Part shown: positions 22,050 through 32,567 of the stretch, piece by piece
Position numbering within the stretch: the first letter of the stretch is position 1
Layout: the number at the start of each line of letters is the position of its first letter
Assembly (NCBI RefSeq): GCF_030247195.1
Contig: NC_080672.1
Span: forward strand, 305,505,115-305,569,114
DNA length: 64,000 bases
From: Topomyia yanbarensis
Taxonomy: Eukaryota; Arthropoda; Insecta; Diptera; Culicidae
Direction of reading: 5' to 3'
Position numbers and translations under genes: made by a program
The notes under the pieces: model-generated
What the model was told of the DNA's origin: nothing
What the model saw: the letters and a program-made list of their open reading frames with translations, nothing else
The model's database searches: none

Positions 22050-22984
22050 TCATCGTCTACGAGTTTAAGGTTTTAACTTATTTCAATTCAAAGAGCATAT
22101 CGCCTTTTTGGGTACACCTGGTTCTTATCACGTTTTCCCCCAAATCTCTCAACTCCGGATCTTGTCTGTCTGACGTTTTTGATGAGAGCTGCATACGTCG
22201 GCGCGTCATTGGCTTTGACGAGCACAGCTTCGCTCTTTGGAGTCTTCTGACTTCATCAGTGAGAGCATCCTCGCGCGTCTGCTTCTTGCACCCCCTGGTC
22301 TTCACACACAGAAAAAAATGTTGGTAAAAATAAGAGTTTTTCACTCTTAGCAAAAAACAACCAATGCATACTCTTTGTTTAAAAATAAAACTTTTGTTTT
22401 GAGTACTATTCTTCATTTGCTTAAAAGGAAAACTTTTACTTTGATTATAATTCTTGATTAATTTAAAAGTTTTACTTTCAACCTAATAGTTGGCGTTGGT
22501 TGTTTTTTGCTAAGAGCGGAACACTCTTACTTTTACCAATATTTTTTTTCTGTGTGCAGGCTCCTGGAGAGGTTCTTGCCCTTTTTGGATTCATTGAAAC
22601 TGGCGTATTCTCCACTCCACCCAGCTTCTCCTTCCCCTGTTTCGGGGGATTCCTGGAAGATAGTAACCATAGCCAAGGCCAATGCTCGCTCAGCTACATA
22701 CGCCCTTCGCGTTGCCGTGTCACACTCCTTCACAGCAGACAGTATCGCCTTTCAGATTCTGAGAGCAATCTCCTTATAGATATTGTTTCTGACGTCCACA
22801 AACTTTTCTCAACCAACCACTTCGCTGCTGGCTGCTGCTGCTTCTCCTCCTCCAGCTCTTGCTGAATAATTTTAGCTGCTACTAGTGGTGGGGACCTTAC
22901 CAAATCACCTCTTGAGAACAGATTTACCGCACCTGTTCCGTCTGTGTGAGTTTCTTGTTTTTTCTCCATTTCATTGGGTCCCAA
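22050..22984 (-). pseudogene. R1-type LINE ORF1 (gag-like) remnant
   Basis: The start at 22984 reads MEKKQETHTDGTGAVNLFSR. After a frameshift it continues KECDTATRRAYVAERALALA. After the MITE (22305-22556) it resumes KKQTREDALTDEVRRLQ and DLGENVIRTRCTQKGDMLFE. The last block matches what is known of R1-clade ORF1 proteins just upstream of their zinc knuckles. The knuckles themselves were not found. Inactive. Confidence 0.55.
22305..22556. mobile_element. MITE with long terminal inverted repeats, 252 bp
   Basis: Left end CACACAGAAAAAAATGTTGG and right end, reversed, CACACAGAAAAAAAATATTG. The similarity continues for about 55 bp (AAAATAAGAG, CTCTTAGCAAAAAACAACCA). The AT-rich element sits in the GC-rich ORF1 of the R1-type LINE and the ORF1 reading resumes on the far side. 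The target duplication is unresolved because CA repeats lie at the junction. Superfamily unknown. Confidence 0.75.
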
Positions 22985-24308
22985 CTACAGGCCGCCATCT
23001 CCACTCGTTGTACGTAGTGGCCTCTTATTATCCTATGATTATCTATGCGAGCAGGGAGGTCATGATACAATCCTTCATGAGGAGTAATGTTCAGAACCGG
23101 ATCGGCGTAAAATCGGGAATGGTCCATCCGAACCTAGTACCACCACCTCAATAGTAACGAGTTTTGAACGCACCCGGAACCTGTCGCGATTTTTGCGGAA
23201 CGGAGGCAGCCGTGCTATTAACCCACTCACCATTTCAAATCAGTGTCATCTTTCCTGACTCAGGGAGTAGAACAGTACGCCTGTCAGCCCAAAGTCACCG
23301 TCCAATTCGTGATCCATGTCCTGTCCATTGACGTTCGCACTGACCGTAATCATGATGTTACTGGCGTCGATTCTGATATGCTGATTGGTTGGATGCTTTT
23401 ATTGCTAAGAATTTTAATTTCTAAAAAGTAAGGACTTTAACAGAAGCGTCAGATTCTCTTCGTGGGAGATACTTTCGGAATTATGATATTTTTAGAGTCA
23501 AATGGATTTTCAAGTTAAATTCAACAAGCGTATTTCTACAAGATCAAGCAGAAAAGTTGGATTTAATCCTGTCTAGACCCGTACCGAAATTACAAATCTC
23601 GAGGTTAGAAAATTCATCACTCTCATTAGTCATGTTACAATTCCAGTGGCGGCGCTAGGGGTGGGAGGGCGAAAGGGGCAACCGCCCCGAGCGGCAAAAT
23701 CAGGGGGCGGCATTTCCTACTCAACAAACTTCTATTTCATTTTTAGTAATCACGGTAAAAATCATTAATTAAGTTTCATTAATCACGGTAAAAATCAAGT
23801 GCGAAGGAAAAGCTTGAATTTATATTATTTTCGCATCTGTTGACAATGAAAAAGGTAGTAAATCGGGACGACGGATGCGATCGAACAAAACTATATACTT
23901 ATTGATCAGTCTCAAAAGATTCAACGGAGATGAGTTTCCGAATGTCCTTATAGTAGTGTGAGTATTAGAACCGCAACAATTTTGGCTTTTTTCGAAACAC
24001 TTAAATCAAACGGTAATTGGCTTTACATACAATTTGTCAAATATGAGCTTTTTCGAAAACTCTAGTTCACTCACAAGAATTTTCAAGTTTGTATGTGAAA
24101 ATATATGATGGGGCAATCGAAACAATAAATTCAGTATAAAATGCCAGCATCAACTTGTGCATCCCAAAATCCGCCGATATATAGCTTAAGGTGTAAGGAT
24201 CAACATTACCGAGGACTGCAAATTGATACGAGTTTGCAGTAAAAAGATATTCTCATGTAAAGTTATGTGTTGCCTCTCTTTCTCGCACACGCTTAGAATA
24301 GGAAATTT

Positions 24309-24369
24309 CGAAAAAATTGGTTGGTCTTCAAAGTTAAAAAACTAACTTGAAGACCAACCAATTTTTTCG
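24309..24369. repeat. Near-perfect hairpin
   Basis: Arms of 27-28 bases (AAAAAATTGGTTGGTCTTCA and complement) around a six-base loop, with one unpaired A. It lies inside the hAT element, left of the RT remnant. Confidence 0.85.
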
Positions 24370-24414
24370 TGAACTTCTAAAAGTCTAAAATGTGACCGGC
24401 TGTGAAAAGCAATC

Positions 24415-25300
24415 CACTCCGTGATCGGGATGATCTGCGTGGTAGAAAGTATACCTTCGGATTGGTTGAATGGCCTCATATGGCCTATCTTCAAGAAGAA
24501 CAAACAAACTCGAACATAATGTCTTCCGAGACATAACGATCATCAATGTCAAGGTAGTCTCTCGTGTTCTTTTGAGGAGACTGCGTCTGTTGGCTGAATC
24601 CTTTGTTGATCAATATCAAAGCGGGTTTCAAGAAGCGCGATCGACGACGGAGCAAATGCGACAAATTCGGGATATATTCAGGGAATACAACTTGCGGACA
24701 AGACAAAGTACATGGTAGCTGGCAGAGAACGTAGCAGTCGTGTTGGGTTTGAGGTGGAAAACGATGAACCAATTTATATATCTTAGAACACTAGTGACAT
24801 ATGATAACGATGTTAGCCGCGAAGGAAAAATGCATGTTGCTGCTGCGAATATGGTTTACGTAGTCAGCTAGAGTCCTACAGCCCGAATATGCGCGCGAAA
24901 CCTGCTCTATTCAAATCACTGATACTCATTGGTGCTCTGTACGGCCATGGATGTTGAATGAAGCAGGGTATCGAGTGCTCGGCTTGTTTGTGGAAGAATT
25001 CTACGTTCAATGCTCGGCAGCACAGTAGAAAATGGACAATGGCGCAGACAGTACCAAGTATACAACCATGCTGACATTTAAAGGCTGTTAAAACACCGCA
25101 GACTACAGTGAGCTGGGCTTGTAGTGCCGAAAGACGAAAGAGATACCAATTAAAGTTATGACAACAGAGCAGAGAACCTAGAAGAAGTCAATTTCGACGC
25201 ATATCCCGCTCTTGCTGGCTGTACACAATTGAGGAAGATGTGCATGCGGTGGGCGTCCATGGAACTGGCGGTCCAAGATCGAGTAACCTGGAAATCTAAA
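24415..25300 (+). pseudogene. RTE-type LINE reverse transcriptase remnant
   Basis: Motifs in order: WLNGLIWPIFKK (24460s), then RDITIINVKVVSRVLLRRLR, LLAESFVDQYQSGFQEARST, TEQMRQIRDIFREYNLRT. Further on is a C-terminal part with SWMLNEAGYRVLG-like and VENGQWRRQ-like words. These match the order known in RTE/Jam-type RTs (ITLLN, EYQCGFR, RSTTDQ). The catalytic YxDD part is not recognisable. Multiple stops. It lies wholly inside the hAT element. Confidence 0.6.
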
Positions 25301-26037
25301 ATACATTCAGATATGATTTGAATTATCCGGTCACTAGGTCACTAAGATAATGATGACGATTGATAGTTTGTTAAGGCAAATTTGATATTATGATAGATGC
25401 ATTTTCACCTAGGGACGTTTGACAAGCAATTACATACAAAGCTTAGGCACGAGCTGGATGCTGGCGAACACGGTGAAGTATTCTCCATTCGGCGACCTTG
25501 TTATTAGTATAATGAATAATTACAAAGTGCCGCAAAATAAAAAAGAATGTACTTTTCAAGTGATCCAGAAAAGGTTGCAGGTCTGGTCAAATACAATACA
25601 AACCCACGTTCGATTAAATTAATAGACCCTTGAGATCTTGATTTAGAGCATAGAACTATTTCTCGGGTCTAAAAAATTAGTAGCGCGGTCATTTGTTATG
25701 TTCTTTTGTTAAAAGTATTATGCGCTATTTTTCATAACAATCGGTTAATAAATGGCAGTGCTATTATTAAATTTTCAAAAAATCGAATAAATGGTAAAAA
25801 ATTGAACTCTTTTGAAAATTCATTATAAAAGGGGCGGCAAATTTAATTTTTGGCCCCTAGCGGCAAATCATCTCGCGCCGCCACTGTACAATTCTGAATT
25901 TTTCTGAGTGTGTTCCAAAGAGCTCTTGAAAATCCATTCGCTACACTTTTTGGCATGACATGTACTTTAAATTTTTTTCAAATATCTTGACTTTTTTCAA
26001 AACCCTTACAATTTACATCACTTTTATGTTTAAGATA

Positions 26038-26155
26038 TTATTCACAAGTAGTTTGTTTAACGTTATAGGTCAGCTTACAAAATCAATCCTGTGCGATATA
26101 TACATATTTTTCAACCGGAGGCAGGTCCACTGTCAAAAGAGAAGTAGAAATTAAT
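26038..26155 (+). repeat. Direct repeat, first copy
   Basis: About 115 bp (TTTGTTTAACGTTATAGGTC to GTCAAAAGAGAAGTAGAAAT) that recurs at 26530-26642 with about ten substitutions. The spacing is about 490 bp. Confidence 0.75.
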
Positions 26156-26529
26156 TTCTTCTTGGTGTAAGTGACTCAGCCCTCTGGTTCTCGGGTAAAC
26201 AGACGATTTTCAGAGTGATTGCGTAGCCTTTTTGTAGGAGAAACAAGGAAAGGATTTTTAAAGTTGGTGTAATATACAACAATACTACAATTTAATATTT
26301 TAAGCAGAATGGTTGTGTTTAACTACGCCTATAACAATATTGTCTCATTAATTGCTGCATTTATCGCGATATTGCTAGATATCTAATGAAAAATGATTCA
26401 AAATCCCATAAAATAGCTTTGGGTCCATGCAAAAATTATTTAACAAACTTTGACTTATCTTTGCTTCATCCAAAAAATATGTAAAATAATATAATAAAAT
26501 AAAAAATCGGTATTGATTTTGACCAGAAA

Positions 26530-26642
26530 TTTACAAATTATTTGTTTAACGTCATACGTCTGCTTACAAAATCAATCCAGTGCGATGTATACATATTTTT
26601 CAATCGGAGGCTGTTCCACTGTCAAAAGAGAAGTAGAAATGA
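26530..26642 (+). repeat. Direct repeat, second copy
   Basis: Second copy of the 115-bp unit. The intervening 375 bp is not repeated, so this is either a diverged tandem with a 490-bp period or two copies of a short element. Confidence 0.7.
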
Positions 26643-26832
26643 AAAATGAACATCGAGTTCATTTATGACGTCAGCGTAAAGTATTCAATTGTACCACTTA
26701 TCCAGAAAAATTCGTTTGTTTTTTGTGTTCTAGTGACCTTGAAGAACCCTGCAAAACATAGTATGGCGGTTCCAGGAAACGAAACAACCATTCTTCTCCT
26801 TAACTTTCTAGTAAAGAAACTAATGTGGTTTT

Positions 26833-26937
26833 CGTTTGAAGCGAAACTGAGTCAGTTCCTAACCCCAACTGCTGTCAAAATGTATGAACTGACAGCAGTT
26901 GGGGTTAGAACCTAACTCAGTTTCAGGTTCAAGCGAA
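26833..26937. repeat. Short-loop palindrome (possible MITE)
   Basis: Arms TTTGAAGCGAAACTGAGT, CTAACCCCAACTGCTGTCA and their complements around a loop of about 12 bases. Arms are about 45 bases with few mismatches. Small palindromic repeats of this sort are common as foldback MITEs. No duplication was identified. Confidence 0.7.
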
Positions 26938-27097
26938 ATCGCCATAAGATATCCCCGGTTTGAAGCAAAATCGACTAGTGTTGGTACGAAACCGATGAAA
27001 GCGCCTCCTGGATTTGTAAATTTGAAACTCATACAAGAGTTCCTGTTCCTGTAGTACTGAGGTTTTCTGACATTGTTGGCTTCATAATCGTCGATAT

Positions 27098-27372
27098 TGT
27101 GTGGCATACGTTAGTGTGTACCCCTACCTTCATGTAATAGTGTACACAACCCTGAACCATATGGCATAATCGACTGTATACACCCTGGCTGATACCGGCA
27201 GACATATTCATGGTTGCCAACACAGAGTCGACACAGCACAAGCAAGCGCTTCCTCTACCGTGATCCAGAGTTGAGTGTATTCTTGACAGCGTTCCTAACA
27301 GGTACGCAATATCATCCAGTGAACACCCATTAACGTTGGGTGATTACCTTTCCTGCCACTCAGGACTCCACA
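27098..27372. repeat. 5' LTR (275 bp)
   Basis: Starts TG and ends CA, preceded by the GATAT duplication. Identical to 32293-32567. Orientation as left/5' LTR follows from the primer-binding site just to its right. Confidence 0.9.
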
Positions 27373-27373
27373 T

Positions 27374-27390
27374 TGGCGATCCTGCCATAG
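27374..27390 (+). promoter_or_regulatory. Primer-binding site of the LTR element
   Basis: TGGCGATCCTGCCATAG begins one base after the LTR. Its complement ends in CGCCA, the 3' end of a tRNA. The TGGCGA start resembles sites used by several insect LTR elements. The exact tRNA cannot be named by eye. Confidence 0.75.
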
Positions 27391-27589
27391 TTGTCCATAG
27401 GCAACAACAATAATATTACCTGGTGCCGCAAAGGTAGTACGCAGAGAAAATACAAAATATTGGAGAGGTAATCACTCAGACGCTGTCGAAAAGTTCCAGA
27501 ACAAAACTAATTGTTACTCCGCCCCAGTTGTTGGCATCGTGATTTATTAAAACAAAAAGTGTTCGCGTATAAAAATAAAAGTAAAATTC

Positions 27590-28742
27590 TGCGCAACGGA
27601 ATATCCGTAGAATCCTGTTTAAATCAACGGGATGTTCGCAAACCGAAGAGTAGTAAGCGAGACGGGGTGTCCGCAGGATTGTGTTATTCTGCGCGACGGG
27701 ATGTCGGCAGGATTGTCTTGAGCGTGACGGGATGTCCGCAGGATTGGCTTGAGCGTGACGGGATGTCCGCAAAACAAAATTAAGTTAGCGAGACGGGATG
27801 TCCGCATATGTAAAATGGTAACTTGTGTGACAGGATGTCCGCATGAATGTCTTGAGCGTGACGGGACGTCCGCAAAATTGTCTCGAGTGTGACGGGATGT
27901 CCGCAGAATTGTCTTGGGCGTGACGGGATGTCCGCAGAATTGTTTTGGGCGTGACGGGATGTCCGCATGATTGTGTAGAGCGAGACGGGAGGTCCGCAAA
28001 ACAAAATGCAGTCAGCGAGACGAGATGTCCGCATATGCAAAATGGAAAGCTGCGCGACGGGATGTCCGCATAAAAAAAGTTACTCTGCACGATGGGATGT
28101 CCGCAGGATTGTCTAGAGCGTGACGGGATGTCCGCAGAATTGTTTTGGGCGTGACGGAATGTCCGCATGATTGTGTAGAGCGAGACGGGAAGTCCGCAAA
28201 GCAAAATGCAGTCAGCGAGACGAGATGTCCGCATATGCAAAATGGAAAGCTGCGCGACGGGATGTCCGCATAAAAAAGTTACTCTGCACGATGGGATGTC
28301 CACAGGATTGTCTAGAGCGTGACGGGATGTCCGCAGGATTGGCTTGAGCATGACGCGATGTCCACAAAACAAAATGAAGTTAGCGAGACGGGATATCCGC
28401 ATGTATGAAATGGTAACCTGTGCGACAGGATGTCCGCAGAACTGTCTGGCGTGACGAGATGTCCGCAGAATTGTTCTGAGCGTTGGTGGATGTCCGCATG
28501 ATTGTGTCGTGTAAGACGAGATGTCCGTAAAACGAAATGCGAGAAGGGATGTCCGCATATGTAAAATAGAAAGTTGCGCGACGGAATGTCCGCAGAATTG
28601 TCTCGAGCGTGATGGGATGTCGGCGCATGTTCTCAGTAATACGGCAAGTCCGTATATGAAATGGCGTATGACGGAATACCAGCAATTGCTTTAATTGCTA
28701 CGAGATGTCTGCAGAATCTCAAACCTAACAGGATGTTCGCAA
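27590..28742. repeat. Minisatellite, about 36 units of 31-36 bp
   Basis: Each unit contains GACGGGATGTCCGCA with variants. Linkers are of the type GGATTGTCTTGAGCGT or AAAACAAAATGCAGTCAGCG. The basic period is 31 bp in the best-preserved part (27700-27765). A higher-order period of 200 bp is visible, since the block around 27970-28140 recurs at 28170-28335. Long open frames on both strands, up to 257 codons at 27785-28558, come from the repeat: 31 is not a multiple of three, so one unit is read in three frames in turn (CGHPV, RTSRH, ADIPSR). Not a gene and not CRISPR. Confidence 0.92.
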
Positions 28743-28749
28743 TAAAAAT

Positions 28750-31630
28750 AGACGTGTATTGTCTGCGGGAGCATCTTAAAAGAAACTAGTTGTTACCACC
28801 CTAAAAGGGCAAGCGAAGGGTGAATCTGTTCATGCTCCAAAGAACTTCGACTCATAAGACTATAATGGCGAACAAATCGATTCTCGAAAGCTTGGGAAAA
28901 ATGATTGTCGAATTTCGCCGATTTCACAAACGATCAGATTGACAAAAAAAAAAAAAACGAGGTAGGAAGATCCAAGTAGCGACACTCAGGATTAGTTCAA
29001 CATGACTTATTGCGCACTTTCCACCAACCTGGACTATGCACTTTCAAAGTGCGAGTGATCTTAAAACTGCGAGCTGTCAAAACACATGTATTCCAAGTAA
29101 TAGTGATGGTACTTTCATAGACAGACCAGTTGAACTAACCAGTCTATGAGAATTTGAAAGAAGAATGATAAGTGCGCAGTGCAGTGCAATATTATCACAC
29201 TTTCGTTTTCCGACATAAGAGCACTGTTTTTATGCAATAACTGATATGGTGACCGATATCAAAACATCTCTCCCAAATATGAGACAGAATTAATCAGAAT
29301 AGTAAACAATATTTGTCCTTACCAGTCTTCTGCTGAAAGTTTGACAGTGTGGACTCATTTTCACCAGCCAAGATAGATCATGAAAAAAATGGTTTAAGGG
29401 ATTGACGTTATATGTACCTATCCATTTTACAAACGACTATTTGAGACGGAGCACGAGACCATTTCACAACCTCATCTCCGTATTATACACTTCAGTAATG
29501 TTAAAATAGTAACGGTAAAAAAGCATTCTCAATTGGGCGAAAACATGCTGCACACTCGCACTACCTAGCTAGTTGACTTGAGAGCATTCGTCCTTGGTGG
29601 AAGATGATTTGTCTTAAACATGAATCAAGTTTGGCAAATCTCAAGATTTTCCAGAATCGTCACAAGGATGGCATTTATTCACATATCGCTTATGCGTCTA
29701 TATTCGTCGAGTGAACTATTAAAGCTGTAATCGTAGTCCATACCTAGTGTATGACAAACCACCGAAAGTAGGAATATTTCAAAAACTAGTCTCTTAAATG
29801 CCGGTGGTTAATGTATTTTCAAAAAAGCACGCGCCTTCAAGGGTACCCGCGGGATTCTGAATCAAAGGCAATATCACCAGGGCTCCGAACTGGATGAGAG
29901 GACTGACTGTTCACGGTCAGGCAACATGATTTCCGCTCAGATCATGCAATCTATCACGAGCACATCAGGTTATTCTTGATCGAGGGAAAGAGAGTACAAG
30001 TTACTGTTTGTTGGTTATAGCATCGAAAAGGTTTAGATGTGAGCTTCGCGAAAATTGAAGAAATATTACGTAGGTTTCGTGAGCCTGCTATTGGTTCCTG
30101 GCTACAAAGTTACCAAGAATATAGCAAACTATTGCCTCTTTTATACCGAATAACCGCTAAAAAATCCTACCCCCAGTGGGAGGTTATTACCGCGAATTTA
30201 TAGTTCCGGAACCTCTACTAGTCAGTAGTTTCAAACGGTAGAAAACCATCGAACCATGTATTATCTATCGCTAGTTTTTTTTTCTCAGAGCATTCTTGTG
30301 CGTTATTACAACAATCTTGTGCAGATTCGCTTTTCTAGCATCCATCGCACAGAAATATAAACACGACTAAGCTTCCTATTTACAGAATAATCAAAATATC
30401 GACGAATTTCCAAGAAACCTGTGGATAGAATCGAAGCAAACTAAAATATATTTCACAGAAAAAAATAGCAAGACAAACTGATGGTAATCAAAGAACTGTG
30501 GTGAACAAAACAAACAGTTTTGTTTGGTTGATGACAGTAACTACCCGTTAAAAAAGTACGGCGAGAGTAACATCATGCATTAGAAAGATGGTACAGGTGT
30601 CCACATTTTTCTGTGTGAATTCAAGATGGAAAGAAACGTGGGAACATTTGACACCTTTGAGTGTATTAATTTTATATTTGCAAAATTAAGCATGTCGGCC
30701 GGGGTCCTTGAAATAAACATAAACATCCGAACGAGCATCCTGATTCTTTTGGCTCACGATGAAAAGTGAGAAAAGGTCGGGCTTCACCGCCGATCTACCG
30801 ATTAGAACACATAGGAACACTTTTTACCTAAAAAAAACTATTAAATGAACTAAGGCCGAACCGAAACAAAACTTATGGCAACCGAAGGGCCCACTACGTC
30901 ATTTGTTTGTGCTTTTCTTCTTCATATCCTCTTGTTTTTTCGGCTTCATCAAAGAAAAATGACAACCGCACTCACACAGGAAAAATGAGCACACCTGCAT
31001 GCGTTTTGATGTGAATTGACCTCTCTATTCCCGTTAAAAAAGAAATGATACCGAATTATTTCGCAAGGAAAACAAACTGCAAAAACTGGTTGAGGTTAGG
31101 TATTTCGTGAGGCTTGACTTTGACTTTGCATCTGTTGTTGTAACTGAGCTGTCAGAAATTTAATGCGGTTTTCTTTCCAAACGAACAGGAAGAAATAAAA
31201 GGGAAAACAAACACTTGTTCCTTCGATCTCACGTATATGGCACCCCTATCCCATTTGTATTGAACTGACATAAGTCAACATCTCAGCGGCCACAAAAATT
31301 ATGGGCCCCACTGACAGTTCAAATTGTTCCGCTCGTTTTGCTCGAAGCTCGATCTTCACTTGTCAGCCATGGTACGGCATGACTCAATCTTTAGTTTTTT
31401 GTTAAAAAACGAAAATATAGGACCGCTAATTGATGAAAAGTGTTGTTTTGGACATGTCGGTGAATAACAAAAACTTTATACCATGATGCATCAATAAATC
31501 AAACGAACTAGACTTTCACAATGTTGTATCGAATGAAATCGATTCTGTTCATTGTGGATCGACCTTAATGTGACGTTTTAGATGTTGGCTTTGAAATCAT
31601 GGCGGCGTAGCAGATACCTGTTCGATCTGA
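28750..31630. other. Interior of the LTR element, non-coding
   Basis: No frame longer than about 60 codons with coding character and no retroelement motif was seen on either strand. The sequence is less AT-rich in 29800-30000. 31030-31110 is weakly repeated at 32060-32140 (AAAAAAG, TTATTTC and TGGTTGAGGTTAG blocks), so part of the interior is internally duplicated. Confidence 0.5.
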
Positions 31631-31631
31631 T

Positions 31632-31860
31632 CAGGATCGGCGTCACACTTTTAGCCCGAGTAGGTAGTAAGCATAGGGTGAGGGGTCTATTATTTGGGAT
31701 TTATCCCATTTTCGGAATACACAGGATTGCATTACATTCACCTTGAATCACTTGCGGTGCGTTTATGCAAATGGAATTGTGGTACATCGATGTTTGCAAA
31801 TGTGCGCAATGTGTGCCCGAGAGACATGCGTGGAGGATTTCAAATGTTTGAATTGTTTCA
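31632..31860. repeat. Diverged, truncated relative of the 302-bp hAT MITE
   Basis: Begins CAGGATCGGCG, then CACACTTTTAGCCC and GTAGGTAGTAAGCATAGGG. This parallels the reverse complement of 4480-4672 (CAGGGCCGGCG, CACTTTTAGCC, GTGGGTAGTAAGCATGGGG) over about 200 bp. Both encode a similar frame (SLAVFLCKWNCRTS here read as SLAVRLCKWNCGTS). The second terminus was not found, so this copy is truncated or rearranged. It lies inside the LTR element. Confidence 0.7.
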
Positions 31861-32277
31861 AATTCGTTGTGTAATCCAAAGGCGATGCTTATATTTAAAG
31901 TGCCAACACATACCCAGCTACTTATCGTGCAAAGTAATCAAACATTCTTGTTTCGATGAACCTATAGGAAAAGGATTAGTGTCGATGTCGATTTATTTAA
32001 TTCGTGGTGAAAACAAAGCATGTTTCACTGCAAAAACAGTTTGAGGTCAGTGAAGAAGCCTTCCTATCCCAGTTCAAAAAAGTATTGGTGCTGATTATTT
32101 CACGATAAAAACAAAACCAGTTGAGGTTAGCTGTTCCGTGACGAAGATAAACCACACTTCTTTGTCGTGACTTCGCATCGGTGGATATAATCGAGCAGTC
32201 CCATCGTTCCTTTTAATTCCTGTGATTCAAAAACAAAGATTATTGAAAATTTTTAACTCCGAAGCATTTAGTTTTTT

Positions 32278-32292
32278 AAAGAAGGAGGAGGA
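32278..32292 (+). promoter_or_regulatory. Polypurine tract of the LTR element
   Basis: AAAGAAGGAGGAGGA, fifteen purines directly abutting the 3' LTR. This is the expected place for plus-strand priming in an LTR retroelement. Confidence 0.85.
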
Positions 32293-32567
32293 TGTGTGGC
32301 ATACGTTAGTGTGTACCCCTACCTTCATGTAATAGTGTACACAACCCTGAACCATATGGCATAATCGACTGTATACACCCTGGCTGATACCGGCAGACAT
32401 ATTCATGGTTGCCAACACAGAGTCGACACAGCACAAGCAAGCGCTTCCTCTACCGTGATCCAGAGTTGAGTGTATTCTTGACAGCGTTCCTAACAGGTAC
32501 GCAATATCATCCAGTGAACACCCATTAACGTTGGGTGATTACCTTTCCTGCCACTCAGGACTCCACA
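32293..32567. repeat. 3' LTR (275 bp)
   Basis: Identical to 27098-27372. Followed by the GATAT duplication. Identity of the LTRs indicates recent insertion or gene conversion. Confidence 0.9.

Larger units (their letters stand above)
20920..23395 (-). mobile_element. R1-clade-like LINE fragment (ORF1 and start of ORF2)
   Basis: GC-richer than its surroundings. Reading the minus strand from about 23150 leftwards gives an ORF1 (gag-like) region, then an endonuclease region, then an abrupt end near 20920. Diagnostic words are VIRTRCTQKGDMLFELK (ORF1) and DHPSIRYRI (endonuclease). The tract CTACTCGGTCTAGTCCCCGA at 21280-21299 recurs in the GC-rich tail of the other R1-type fragment (51.8-53.9 kb). 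Many stops and frameshifts are present. It is truncated on its 3' side, which is unusual for a simple LINE insertion and suggests later deletion. Confidence 0.6.
23644..25886. mobile_element. hAT-type element, 2.24 kb, with perfect 8-bp duplication
   Basis: TACAATTC flanks both sides (23636-23643 and 25887-25894). Termini are CAGTGGCGGCGC, 12 of 12 inverted. Subterminal regions share GGGGCGGC/GCCGCCCC and GCCCCTAGCGGC motifs. No hAT transposase was recognised. The interior contains an RTE-type RT remnant and a hairpin. Confidence 0.88.
25900..27090. other. Non-coding DNA between hAT and LTR elements
   Basis: Holds one pair of direct repeats and one palindrome (listed separately). Otherwise AT-rich with no gene recognised. 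A short plus-strand frame at 26646-26915 ends inside the palindrome and shows no known domain. Confidence 0.4.
27098..32567. mobile_element. LTR retroelement with identical LTRs and no retroviral genes (LARD-like)
   Basis: Two 275-bp direct repeats, identical base for base by eye, begin TGTGTGG and end CTCCACA (27098-27372 and 32293-32567). GATAT precedes the first (27093-27097) and follows the second (32568-32572): a 5-bp target duplication. A tRNA-type primer-binding site follows the left LTR and a purine tract abuts the right LTR. The 4.9-kb interior has no gag, protease, RT or integrase motif. It holds a minisatellite, a MITE relative and AT-rich DNA. Known: such elements (large retrotransposon derivatives) move with proteins from an autonomous partner, which is not in this window. 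Confidence 0.9.

Noticed and set aside
27098..27372. Solo LTR or segmental duplication explanation for the 275-bp repeats
   Set aside because: The GATAT duplication pairs the outer edges of the two copies, not each copy by itself, and PBS and purine tract are correctly placed. One full element is the better reading.
27785..28558. 257-codon open frame on the minus strand, repeats of RTSRH/ADIPSR/CGHPV
   Set aside because: It is the 31-bp minisatellite read through three frames in turn. Equally long frames exist in other phases, so there is no evidence of a protein.
27590..28742. CRISPR-like array (regular 31-bp period)
   Set aside because: Eukaryotic context, linkers are themselves repeated rather than unique spacers, and units vary throughout. 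It is a minisatellite.
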